Assembly (NCBI GenBank): GCA_021186555.1
Contig: JAJKFL010000006.1
Coordinates: 40,855,478-40,919,477 of the forward strand
Length of the DNA stretch: 64,000 nucleotides
Source: Reticulitermes speratus
Taxonomy: Eukaryota; Arthropoda; Insecta; Blattodea; Rhinotermitidae
Reading direction: 5' to 3'
A model generated the notes under the pieces. It saw only the letters and a list, made by a program, of their open reading frames with translations. It did no database searches and was not told the origin of the DNA. A program made the translations under genes and the position numbers. Each line of letters begins with the position of its first letter. Within the stretch, counting starts at the first letter, position 1. Shown piece by piece: positions 43,524 to 57,300 of this stretch.

Positions 43524-43562
43524 GGATATGTAACCCTGCGTCATGTGCAGGGTTACATATCC
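43524..43562. repeat. Perfect hairpin, copy 2
   Basis: Exact copy of 19219-19257. Confidence 0.85.
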
Positions 43563-43752
43563 ACATCCGAGACACTAGTCCAGATAGGGATGTGATGCTA
43601 TCTGGAATTCGTGTTTTCGAGCTAAAGTAATATAGTGATGTAAGTAATTCTGTGTTCCAAGAATGTTTTCTGGCTGACTGAATAGAAATGTAATTAAAAT
43701 AAAATAACCTAAATTTAATACTGTAAGTAATTAATATATAATACGCTGTGCT

Positions 43753-44301
43753 GTTAACTAACTAACTTACTTAATAAGTTACTTACTTACTAACTAACTT
43801 ACGTACTAACTTAATTACCTTCTAACTAACTTACTTACTATTCACTAACTTACTTACTAATTAACTTACTTACTAACTTATTAACTAACTTACTTAGTAA
43901 CTTACTAACTAACTTACTTACTAACTCACTTAGTAACTTATTACTAACTAACTTACTCAATAACTTATTAACTAATTTACTTAATAAGTTACTTACTTAC
44001 TAACTCTTACATACTAACTTAATTACCTTCTAACTTACTTACTATTCACTAACTTACTTACTAACTTAATTACCTATAACTTACTTATATTAACTTACTT
44101 AGTACCTTACTTACTAACTTATTAACTAACTTAGTAACTTACTAACCAACTTACTTAGTAACTTACTAACTAACTCACTTAGTAACTTATTACTAACTAA
44201 CTTACTCACTAACTTATTAACTAACTTACTGACTTCCTTACTACTTTAGTTACTGAGTTACTAACTTACAAACTTACTTACTTAGTAACTAACTTACTAA
44301 C
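43753..44301. repeat. Tetranucleotide satellite, copy 2
   Basis: Equivalent of 19437-19999 with scattered deletions, for example near 44003 and 44075-44090. Confidence 0.95.
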
Positions 44302-47189
44302 TGTAAACGTGGCAATACAATTGGCCAATGTGGCCCTGAAAAGGGCCGTCTTGGACATAAATGTGGACAGTTTGGCCATGACAAGGGCAGATGATGCAAT
44401 ATAAACGGCCGGCGTGGTTATAAGAATTGTGGTCGCGCTGGTGGTGGTGCTCCGTCTCTGTTCTGTCCATCTCTCTCGAGGCCGCTGTTCCTGTTTGGAA
44501 ATTTCTATATTCAGTTATACCAACATAATGGAGTACTTCATCAGTGAACAAAATACTTACAATATGAATCATCTCTTTACAATTGCTTATGATACAAACC
44601 CACTACATTTGTGCATAGCAATTACACTTCTACAACAGCATCTGCACCATGACACTAGCTCAGTACACAAAACTCTCCTACATGAGACAGAACAGGACAC
44701 AGTACATATACAATATTAACATTTATGATATCCATGTGAGATTTGAACGTGATTTTGTTCTGTTTCAAGTTTAAATTAACCATTTTGCACGACTTGATCC
44801 TTTTGGATTGAATACTTTGACACTAGATGTTCCGATGCATAAAACCACATGCAAGATAAACAGTGGTACAACAGTGAATTTTATTTGAGAATAAGCCAGC
44901 ATCACGTTGTCAGCAGTATCCACATTTCATCTTTATGGCTGCCATTATTTTTAACATTTTATTTTTAGCGCTGTATATATAAATTGCGTGTGTTGGTTTT
45001 TTATGCCTTTGTACTATGTCTTCCTGAGAATGGCAACTTATCACCAAAACATGTAGGAGTTCATGTGTATGGATGATTTACGATTTTATATAAGTTGTAT
45101 GCATTTATGACTATAGCCACAATGCATGGAGCAAATAATATTATATTCGCACATTCCATTTTCTATTAGACAAAGGTCCAGTAAATAATTTGTCCACTAC
45201 ATACTGCACTGGCAGTGTTAGTGCAGATGTACTCTGTTGCTGCTGGAATATACTCACTGCTTTCACGATGTCCCGTACCAGGAGAAGTCGTCGAATTTAT
45301 CCTTGTCTTCGTCACGTACAGGAAGATCACGTCTTATAAAGTCATATACGTTCATCTGTAAAGAGAAACACAAATGTATAAGAATGTATACAAGTGTTAC
45401 ATCCTTTAATGCTTCCCAACTGTGCAGAAAATAGCCCTAAATTGCACAGCTGTTAATCTTCACTAGCCATGCACTTCCACACATTGCAGTCTCTCAATAT
45501 GGTACTAATACCACTGCCCCAATTTGGAATAGCACTGCAGTACTGTAAGAGTTAAAGTCTGCTGTTACCAGACATTACAGACTAAATTAAGGTTAATAGT
45601 GATGATATGTGATGTAATGTGTTAAGTAACTGATTTGGATAATTAGAACTTAAAATATAGCACATCAGTGTCACCTCTGAAACAAGACACCGTCATGTAA
45701 AATAATGCATATCTTTGAAAGTGACAGACATTTTAGGTCTGCTGTGCAAGCCGTGTGAATTATACAACATAAAATGCCTGTGTAGAGGTCATTTCCCTCC
45801 TTTTGTTCATGTATTAGTACACATACTTACAATAATGTTTTAATTATGCTATACACTAGGGATGCAGACAGTGGCCCATAGCTACCGAGCTACACAGCAT
45901 CACACCCCAGAAGAAAACAATCTTCAATTTCAACCCCAATTTTTCTGACTCATACATAAGTATCATTTCATGTTCTGGTTTTAGTTTTCAGTAAAAGTGT
46001 TACCAAAATGCCCTCATGAAGTGTGTCACTGAGGAATAAATGGGGTGGATCTTCCCACAGAGAAATATATTTACAAACAAATATGGCAAAAAGCCAGTTG
46101 TTCATAACTGTCTACACAATTTACATTTGAAATCAATAGAAATATCAAACCTGATTCCACAAGACGTTAAAAAAATTTCAGGCAGCCTGGGTAAAATATA
46201 GTTGCTGATCCGCATTGATATGAATTTCATGTTGTGAAATATTCTGAGTTCTTATACCAACTTAACAACACTAAGTACATGATCTACATACATATATGTA
46301 CACTTACAATACACACACACACACTATGTATCAAGTTTTATCACTTTGTGACAGTGTGCTTGCTATAATACTGTTATTACCCTCACTAACTTCTGATTTT
46401 AATGCCATCTACATGTGACAGCAAATAAATGCACAGACTTAAGTACTTACCTCTACAATTTTTTTTGTTTTGGGTGGTTTTACTTGTTTCTTCTCGAGTT
46501 CTTCCCATTTCAGAGCCGCAAAAAATTTATGTCCTTTTATGCGGTCATGATCAGTCAGTCTGCTTTCAGGGTCCTTGTTCAGAAACTAAAAACAAAAGCA
46601 AAGAATTAATGCACTTGCACTCCACTCACTGCAGCTTTGCTCCTCACAAATGTTGCAAGTTTGTAAACAAACTGTCCATAACTGATGTACAGTTTTAATA
46701 GCATGGCACTGAGCTGGGTTTTGTTGCAGCATTCAAGGCATATTGTTGTACACATTGTAACAGAGTTGACTTTCATAACACCAATTATGTAAACACACAA
46801 CAGTATTATTAATATAATTATAAGTAATGTAATTTACTCTTATAATTAGTTAATAATGCATGTAGTGTGAAATGCAGACATCAGTTACTTGAACATTTTG
46901 TTTATTTTTCCCCCAGACAGTGTCAATTACAGTGTGTAACTTTCAACACAACAGTCCTGATTTTAAACTAGTTTTCACCATAATAGTGCCACCTACAATG
47001 TAAAGTTTTACACATGTAAGCATGGGAACTGTGTACATTGGTTTATCATTTATGGACAGTGAATCAACCTCTGGAAAAGGTGCAAGAAGGAACTACGGTT
47101 TCTATGGACATCACACAGTGTACTATAAGCATGTTTAAAGCAGGTGACAAGCACAGTTCTAAGGCCAGCAATTCAACTCCCTTTCACAC

Positions 47190-47870
47190 ATCCATCTGAA
47201 TGCGTAATGTTACTGGACTGACAATTTCAGTCTGCTTTTCTTTCAATTAATGTACAAAATTCCTACAAGACTGAGAAAGGTGTTCCACTTCTTAAAAGTT
47301 CAAGACACTATATAGCAAGTTTCATATGCTACAAAGGATGACAGAGCAGTCTAAGAAAAATTGTGCTGAATATGGGATACAGATGGATGACGGCTCAACA
47401 ACCAGAAAGTTTTTAATTCATGAAGTTACTTCAGAGAAACTTAAATCTTTCATTACTGAGATCTCGCACTTCAAGCAAGAAGGAATAGGAACAGGAAATA
47501 TATATATTATATATATATATGAAACATATCCTTTTCTCTCACACGCTAGGGAATTTGTGGCATGACATCACACATCAGGAGTTAAGTCAGTCAATATGCA
47601 AAGGTGAACAACTAATTACCGTACATGCCAGAGGGGAAAATGGATTTGTTCTTAATCCTCTGCTAATACAGAAACCTAGCTGAAGCATTTGGGATGATGA
47701 TCATCAAATGCACTCAACAAATTATGCAAAATGGCTGTGTGGAAATTTTAATCCCAAATTGCCAGACAACTTGATAACTGTGGCCAACAGCACACCATAT
47801 CATAACATACAGATCGAGAAGCCTCACATTTACACAGAACAATGAGTGAGAACATTAATTGCCTTCATAA
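47190..47870 (+). pseudogene. DDE transposase remnant, copy 2
   Basis: Same degraded fragments as 22880-23560. The AT microsatellite has a different length. Confidence 0.55.
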
Positions 47871-50800
47871 AGGAAACATCCATTAGTCTGACGAAATGCT
47901 GAAACACCAGTTATACAAATTAATTCTAATTCATAGACCATCTTACTAGAAATTCTCCATGGATATCCCCTAACAACCCTGATCCCATGAAACCCACAAA
48001 AACCAATAAAAATAAAATATTTTCCAAGGAAATATTACATGCAAAGTAGAAGATATGACAAAGTTGTGTGAACAGAAGTTTAGTGCAATGGAAATACTCC
48101 AATGTTGTCCTGTCTGTTAACATATCAAAAATCTTGAAAGGGCATACTTGGAAAACAAATTTTAGGTTGACCTAAGAGTGGAGCTTACTGAAGTAATCTT
48201 TTCTCTTTAGACTTTGTCCATCATCTAACTTTCAACATTGCCGGCTCTGCTTCCGTCTTCATGTAAAGGAAAGCACCTAATCTGGTGGACCCCTTAGAAA
48301 GAGCTATTCTCAATACTAGGCAGGATAGTGCAGTAAACTTGTTAAGACATGTACCTGAGACCAGCTCTTCTGCATGGGCAGCAACAGGAAAACAGTCATT
48401 AAAAATTAACTAGAAGACTCAGATATAAAACCTGGACCAAACACAAATTAAAAAACATAAAAAGAGCAATGAACTCAGTCTGAACAGACCACAGACACAA
48501 CACAAAATCCAGAAAAAAAAATATTTAAAATTCTGTCATCACTAACGCCATCTGATACGAAATTATGAAACTTCACGGGTTCAAGTAAGTCTATAAAAGA
48601 AAGAAGAAATATAAATTTATTACACAGTCAATTCCTTACTAATAAGAGGAAAGCAGATAGGCAAAATTCCAAGGCTGGGTTAACTGATGGGATCTTTTAA
48701 GCATGCATGACATGTGGGTCACTTCCTTATATTTTCTATATACACAGTTTGTTTCCATCTGTAAGATCTTTGCTTGATTCGACACTATTCAATGATCCTC
48801 TTCAAAGGCATGTTGAGCTAATCTAGACCTCTAGATACAGTGTATTGAAACATATCTTGGCAATGTCTAGATCTGAGAAATCTAAGATTAACATCCACAT
48901 CCTGTACCCTTTACTGACTCAATTATGCACCAGTTTATGACAACAGTTTCTCAGTTCACATTAAATCAAATTACATTCTACACAGCAGACAGTGAAGTGA
49001 GTGAGATTCAAAACATATTTTATAAAGGAGTGAAAAAGAAGCTGAACCTGAGTGTCAGAGTGACGATCTGTCGGCAAGTGTTGAGGGAATCCCATGTTAC
49101 ACAAACATGAAACTCATAAAACAAGCATCAACCAAAATATATATAGCCTTCCATAAACCCAGAGGCACAAAATTCTTTAATATCTATTTAATAATAATAA
49201 AATCTGTGTCCCTGTGTGTGGATAATATTGCTTAAAAAAAGATTTAATGGTAACTTTTTAATTTGTCAGTTTTGATGTTAATCATACTCACCCCATCCAG
49301 TATGGACACAGCCTCCTGGACAGCCAATTTGGACCTGATGTAATCATACACAATCAACTCCAGTGTGCTAAAATCATCATGGGACTTGAAAGGTTTAGAT
49401 CCAACCAACATCTCATAAATCATTATTCCCAGGGCCCACCAGTCAACGTCATGCTTGTAATCCAATCCTTGTGCCATCTGCAGATACCAAAGAACAAAAT
49501 AAATTATTTAGTTGAACTCAAATTTCTACCTGTTTAAACAACAACAACAATTACTTTTAAAAGGATAGAAGGATTCTCTGAACATTAATATAACAAAGTT
49601 AACACAAAACTAAAATTGCTATACCTACATACAAAGCAATAACACGTAATTACCTCTGGGGCAACGTACGCGCGAGTTCCACAGAGACCCGGGTCTTGTC
49701 CCCTTCAAACAGTCCTGATATTGACAGGCCAAAATCAGTGACCTTGATGTGGCCTTCTTTATCCAACAGGATATTTCCTGGTTTCAGGTCCCTGCAAATC
49801 AAAGACACATTCATATAATTAATGCAAGTTTCTAGAGTAGTTTTCAGTATTATGATGCAGTTCAAACTATCAGATAACAAAAGTGCACTATGTCACAACA
49901 CGTTTCAGGGCAGGAATATATGTGCAAAGTATTAATGGCAATATGAGTGATTACAGAAATGAATTTTATGGTGACTTGCAATCTGCAGACATTCATTATG
50001 AACACTTTTAAGGCCAGACCCTCACAAAGCAGGCATGTAACATTAGCACATGTTGCTATGCACATGTGAACAGCAAGGCTGACATATTAACTATAAAGTG
50101 TACACATCACCATCTGTATTGTGTGTGAACATTAGGCTGATCTGGTGGAAATCATTTCAATCACTGGCATATAAAAAGTCACAAGTTGCCTACCTGTGCA
50201 CAATGCCTTTTTTATGCAGGAACTGGAGAGCGAGGGCAATCTCAGCTGCATAAAAAGTGGTAAGTTCCTGGCTGAATGTCTTCTCAGATTAAGTTTGGAC
50301 CTCAGGTCGCCTCCCAGTGCCAACTTCATTACAAAGAAGAGAAGTGACTGTAAACAGAGCGCCACTTATTATTACACCGCACACAGTTCCAAACAACTTG
50401 ACTTCTCCTGTTACATGTACTTGCTTACAAGTTATTATTTAAATGGTACATAGGATGTAACGAAGAAGGTTAAGAAAATGCATTTTTGAGAAATAGTGTC
50501 TGTTTAATTCTCGATTTATTTAATAACACTATGTCAACTGCAATGGATTAGATAATGTGCAGTCAGATATCTCAGGATGACCTTGAATAAGTGTAGAGGA
50601 ATGTGAGAGAAATATCTATGTGAAGATATCCATCCACGAAACTTTATAGGGGAATAACCTCCCAATTAATATTCAAACTGACGTCCAATACATGAAACAG
50701 CAGAGTTAACCACTGCACTGCAAATATTAAGTGAAACATTGTGCTCACTCTGAATTCAACTATGTGCACAAACATCATAACTACTGTAGCATATAAAATT

Positions 50801-52164
50801 ACTTACTTATTCTAATATCTGTAAGCACTGTAACTTGCTGTTACTATGTAAAATGAAAACACATACTTTTATTGCACTGTGCATGTAGTACTAGTCACAC
50901 ATTACAGCAGGTGTGTGAATTGTCTGCACCAGTAACATCTGTGTGTACTGTTTAAATGTAACTGTTTGTGATCAGTGATCAAAACATTAAATAGTACTTC
51001 TGCTATCAGACGATCCAGTGCAGTGTGACTACTAACACAACAGTAACAACTGGTCAGAGGCATAGACAAATTATTAGGTGTTCATACTCATGGTAAAGTT
51101 CAGTATCAGGGACCATTCAAAATCATGAAACTGATTTAGAAATCTGGAAAATTACCTCATCCTGGAAGCAGCAGTTCAGGTTGATCACAAAGGGATGTCC
51201 ATCATTTCCGGATACAAGCTTCAGAATATCCCTTTCTCTCATGACCTTTTCTTCACACTTGCGATCGATAATATCACGTTTCGTCAGGACTTTGACGGCG
51301 CAAAAGTCCTCTTTGTAGTCCACTGAGTCGCACCGTGCAAGAAGCGCCGTCCAAAGGCACCCTGACCCAACACATTGATGAAAGTCAGATCTCTTCGAGT
51401 TTCTTTCAGTCTCAGAGGTGTTCTTTCTTCATCATCACCTCACCTAGGTCTGTTCTGACACATCCTGATGGCCTGTAACACAAATATTTGCTTAATGTTA
51501 AAAAGAAGAAATACATACAGTTCTTCTATGTTGTACACATACTGTCTATTGTGTTAATGAGAGAAAGAATGCAGTACAAGGTGCAGCAAATGCTGTGATA
51601 TCTGGCACTGGATGAAAAGAAAGCTCTATTAAATGGACATTAACTAACAGACCCGTTACATTTCACTAATCCATCTACCAGCAGCACCCAGCAACAAGTC
51701 CTGTGTTTATTGGTGTTTTAAGACTGCATACCTGTACATACCACGTTATATAAACAGTGATGAAAAGGGAATACAAAGGGCAGCAAGGAAAACAGGAGCA
51801 AAACTAAGAGACAAATTAAATGGTTGGGTCTATCCATGATGTTGCTAAGGGACACATTAGGTATAACATGTTAATATCTGAAACCCTCTGGTCCCTGAGG
51901 TACTGCATATTGCAACTTTTACTGAATATAGCTGGTAAATTATAATAAGCATATACGCTAAGCACTAAAATGTAAATATAAAAATTACACAAGGAATCCT
52001 AGCTTGCTGACATTATGAAAATTGGATAATACAGAAAGAAGAATTTGTCAGGATGATGGTCCATTACACTGATGACAGCACAAGATGTTTTGTTTGTGGT
52101 GATAAAAACATCTACATTGTGGATATGACACAAAACAAATAAAATTTCACATTGTTATTTACAC

Positions 52165-52540
52165 GATGAACTTTCCCTGATGGTGGTGGCTGCCACCAAA
52201 ACATGTCAGAATATAAAGGTAAGGGTAAAGCTACCTCATTACAGGCCTGCACAGATTCAGAGGGTACCAGGAGTTTGAGACTCTCAGATTTCAAGACAAT
52301 CGGCACAAGAAGCTAGTAAGGTTGTCAGCCCTACGCACCGGCAGCCATTACCCCCAGGAAGTATTCCTAGTACTCGTTTCTGTTAGAGGCTGAGTTGACC
52401 CCAGGGCCACAGTGCGGCCGGAAGGATTATGTCAATGGAAAATTCAAATGACACCATCAGCAATCGAACCTGTGACCTTCTGGCTTGTAGCACAGTGCCT
52501 CAACCAACTGTGCCACTGCATGTCACACATCAGCAGACCA
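52165..52540 (-). mobile_element. SINE, copy 2, with intact B box
   Basis: Retains AGGTTCGATTGC on the minus strand, unlike copy 1. It is the better guide to the ancestral element. Confidence 0.65.
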
Positions 52541-52901
52541 TATGTGTGGTGTACCTGTCTACCAGACTACACAGTGACACATCTCAACACAGCACCATCT
52601 AATATACACTGCTCTGTGAACTGAAAGTCTCATGTAACAGAAAAGACATGAAGATTTCTTTTCTAACAGGAAGCAAAATATCTAATTTGGAAAATAAGTT
52701 CTTTACGGAGAAACACAAATATGGAAGAGTTAATGTGCATCTTGTACCTTTAGGATATCATGTTTCATTTCTACCCCTGCCATATAGCTTACAAAAGACA
52801 TGTGTTGTGGGATAGAGAGCTGTTGGAACTAAGGGAACAGGATTTAATGTACATTGACACTTCTGAAACTATGCAACACTGTCTAAACTAACTAACTAGC
52901 T

Positions 52902-54372
52902 AGTCCTTCTTGAGGAGCTAACAAGTCCTCAGCTAGTCCAGAAATTCCCTGCATTTTATGGACACCAAAGGTTCATTACAACATTCACAAGAGCCCACCA
53001 CCTGTCCTATCCTCCCATCTATGCCTGGGTCTTCCAAGTGGTCTCCTTCCCTCAGGTCTCCCCACCAAAATCCTGTATGCACCTCTCCCTTCCCCCATAT
53101 GTGCTACATACCCCGCCCATCTCATTCTTCTTGATTTGATCACCCAAATAATATTTGGTGATGAGTACAGGTCATTACATTCATTGTTATGTAGTCTTCT
53201 CCATTCCTCCGTTACCTCATCCCTCTTAGGCCCAAATATCCTCCTCAGCGCCCTATTCTTGAACACCCTCAGCCTATGTTCCTCCCTCAGTATGAGAGAC
53301 CACCTTTCACACCCACAGAAAACAACAGGCAAAATTATAGTTCTGTATATCTTAATCTTTATATTTTTGGAGAGCAAACTGGAAGACAGCAGATCCTACC
53401 CCGAATGATAACAAGCACTCCCTGACTTCAATCTGCTCTTAATTTCTTCCTGAATGGAATTTTGATACTTTAGGGTTGTTCCCAAATATTTGAACTGTTC
53501 CACCCTTTCAAATGACTTATTATCTATCTTTATGTTGTGATTTTGTCCTGCATTCTGATCTCGAGACATGACCATGTACTTAGTTTTCTCAGCATTTACT
53601 TCCAGACCAATCTCTTTACCAGCAACTACTAAAGCTTCTTTTTTTTCTGTACAGCATGTATGCTTCTGCCCAATATATTAACATCATCAACATAAACTAG
53701 AAACTGATGTGTACCACTTAATTTCAAGCCCTCCTAATGGCATATTCCAAAGCAAAGTTGAAAATCAATGGCAATAAAGCATCTCCTTGTTTCAAACCAT
53801 TCTTAATAGGAAATGTGTCAGACAAATGTTTGCCTACCAGGACTCTGCTATAGGTTTCATTTAGACAATTTTATTAGCCTTTATAGTTTCATGGGGATAC
53901 CAAACTCAATGAGAATATTATACAAGACCTCCCTCCTAACTGAATCATAGGTTTTCTTGAAGTCTATAAGTAGCTGATGGACTGCCCATTTTTTTTCAAG
54001 TCTTTGACGAATGCAGAATATATGATCAGTAGTTGACCTGTTACGTCTAAATCCACACTGATTGTCCCCAATAATTTCCTCTGCATATGGAGTTAACCTT
54101 GACAGAAGGATGTTGGATAGAATTTTGTATGTGGTTGACAAAAGTGATGTGCCTCAATAATTACTGCAGTCTGTTTTATCACTCTTCTTATAAATAGGTA
54201 CAATGATTGACTCCTTTCACTACTCAGGCAATTCCTCTTTATTCCAAACAGAATTAATAAGTTTACCGATCTCAGAACGAATTGTCCTACCTCCTGCATT
54301 AATTAATTCTGCTGGAATCTGATCAATACCTGGTGATTTGTATGCAATACTGTCAGCTAGCAAAATTAAATC
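52902..54372 (-). pseudogene. Non-LTR retrotransposon fragment, copy 2
   Basis: Equivalent of 28590-30065. A longer open C-terminal frame is kept (53377-52985), reaching [18 protein letters not shown], which copy 1 lost by one base near 28805. The RT catalytic box is YVDD instead of YADD. Confidence 0.85.
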
Positions 54373-57300
54373 TTACTAACAGTGACATGAAGAGCAAATT
54401 TCAATGTTCTTAAACTCATAAAATGGAAAAGCATTGAATAAACATAGTGGGAATCCAATTATACAGGGCTCTTTTGATTGTACATTGCAGAAACTGGATC
54501 TGTTTCTATATTCAGGTAAACTGGTGGGTATGGACATACTACATTGGGTCATGACAAAGAGCTAATCTCAAACAATGGATTAGATCCTGTTATGAGGTTA
54601 GAAAACAACTGTAATCTGGGATATGATCTTGCAGTCACATAAATACAAATTATATGATGTTGTCTGATGCAATACAAGCTTCAGTATGACATGGACACTG
54701 CAAATAAACTGCTTCTGTCTTGGTCTGATTATTGACATTTAATTTTGTTGACAATATATAATTTGTGATGTGTAATAAAAATGTGTTACAATTTGTAACA
54801 GAGTTAAATTATAAAAATAATAGTTTAAAACACAAAACATATACCCATGATCAGTAATTAAACCCATACAGTATATGCCCTCTTTTCATTTCTACAAACA
54901 GACCAATAAAGACCATACTATTGTAACATATTGTGCATTAAGTTGGTAAAATAAAATACTTTTCAATAAAGACCAGTTCATAAATCCTCACATAAAACAT
55001 GCAATTCTGGATAAGCATGCTGCAAATTACAGAAGGTAATGGGAGAAGTTCTTACCTTGTTGTGGTTCAATAGCATTAGCAGCTGGCTGGGAATTTGGTG
55101 CTGATTGCTTGGCCTGTAATAAAAGTAACAGCCATGAATATAAATTGAATACAGTCATTTAGTGATGATACAAACAGAACAGACATATGTCACACATTCT
55201 TACACATTTCTAAATGTAATTCACGAAACCCACATCCTTTGGATGATTTATGAAAATGCATTCCCTTCATAAGAATATCTGTGGGAAAAGTGTCAAAAAT
55301 AAACATACAGTAAAGGCTCAATTATCCTTGGCAATGGAGAAGCAGAACAGATAATTACAAACTACGGACAACCTAAAAACACGGAAATAGCCAGTATCCG
55401 TTTGCATTCAACATTTCTAAATTATTCCTTTAAACTTATGTCTTTCTGGAATACTTAATCTATGCTACCAATCTTCCTTCCCTGTTTCTTTAGCATGTCT
55501 GACCATATACTGCATTTCTGTGAAAACAGCAGTAGACCAGAATGGCCCTGAGTACAACCACTCAAGATTACAAATTCTGGAGCTTTACCTATTTGCTCCC
55601 TACAGTTCTGTGTGGCCTTGGGCATAGACATAGGGACAAATTTACATTTTCATGTGACATTCTGTTTTGAATATAATGCATTTGGAGTACAGAATACGCT
55701 GTGTGACTCTGAAACAGCTGACATGTTACCAATATTGGTATGGCTGTCGCATGCCATGTGATGTGTTCATAATTAAGTTTCATGCAAACATTACAGGTAT
55801 GGAAGTTGTTACATATGTCTAAATGTAACCGCTCATTTTGTCTACATAAAAGCCACCTTGATGTCACGATACGTAACAGTCTTAACAGTGTAACGAAACA
55901 GATTAATGTAGCACGGACACTACAAACTTGTACGTGGGATGTCACCAGATTTTGAAGGATACAAAAGAGCTTCAAAAGTCTTCACTTAAAGGCAAAAGTA
56001 TGACAATGCAACAGATAATATGCAGTGACTACAGCTGAAGTGATGGGGAATTTTAAAGTTGTTTTCTGTAATTTGGTTTGGTTCCCTGCTGGCACAGGTA
56101 ACCAGTAACTATAGTGTAATGCATATGGCTCAAAAGGTGGTCAGATTAGCATAAGGATGGCAAGTGTCATACAGAAACACAGAATGAGAACTGTCAAAAT
56201 AAAGTTGGTTAATTAAATAACTAATAACCGACTAGCACAATTACTATACCACACAGAGTTACTGTGTTGTTGTGCTGTTCTAGAAAAAGTTCTCAAAATA
56301 CACCCCATATTTATGGAAACGAAAGTTCATCACCACATTTGCCGAAGTCTTTCATTATTCTCTATCCTGATCTATATAAATTAAGTCCATATTCAAACTT
56401 CTTAGTTTATAAAGATCCACATCAGTATACTCCCTTTTACAACAAGTTCTTCCAACTGACACAAACCAAAGGTAAGTATGCATTTCTCTTGTCAGATGCA
56501 AGCTACATGCTCCTGGAAAGCATGTAACATGAGCCATGTATGAGGTTTAGTTTCTTCATAAAAGCAAAGAGGAATTTACGTAAGTCATGAGACCCACACA
56601 TACACATACAAACACACACCACAGAAATTATTTCTGAGCCATCAAATAATGGATGCAGGCATTTACCACATTATTTAGCTGAAAGTGCTTAAATCATTCT
56701 TATTAAAACACTTTCTAATTTTGTCTCAAAATGTCAAGCAGGGTGACATAATTTTTTATTCAAATGGTTTGTGGTAGGCAACAAGTAACAGGACCTGATA
56801 ATACTGTACAGTCGGGTGCAATGAAGTAGCACTCACCTTTATTTCTTCCAGTTCCGTGTAGGCCTTACACAGGTCTTCTAGCAGTCCGTCTACTTGATGC
56901 ATATGTTTTCTTCTGTCTTGCCGCAGTTCATCCTTCAGTTGTTGAACAGCTCTGACTTCCTGCTCATAGTCTCTTCTTAGTTTTTCATTTTCAGCCTAAT
57001 GAAGAAAATAATAATCCATTGAATATGACAGCATGCAAGAATCATTCAACAAGAATGTCAGACACACACACAAAAATTGTGTCCTCAAAAAGTCACTGTC
57101 TTAAAGTGCTGACAATTTCACAAATTGGAGTGTAAATGAAAGAATAAAATTAATTTCTGTTGTAAACCCCAGGAAGGTTCAAAACTCGTACAGTTTGTAT
57201 CATAGATAATCATGCCGCAAATCTGTGAGGTAAAAGCATCCAACATGTGTCAATATATTATATGTGATACTGTAAGTTTTACGTTGTTAGTTTCATTAAA

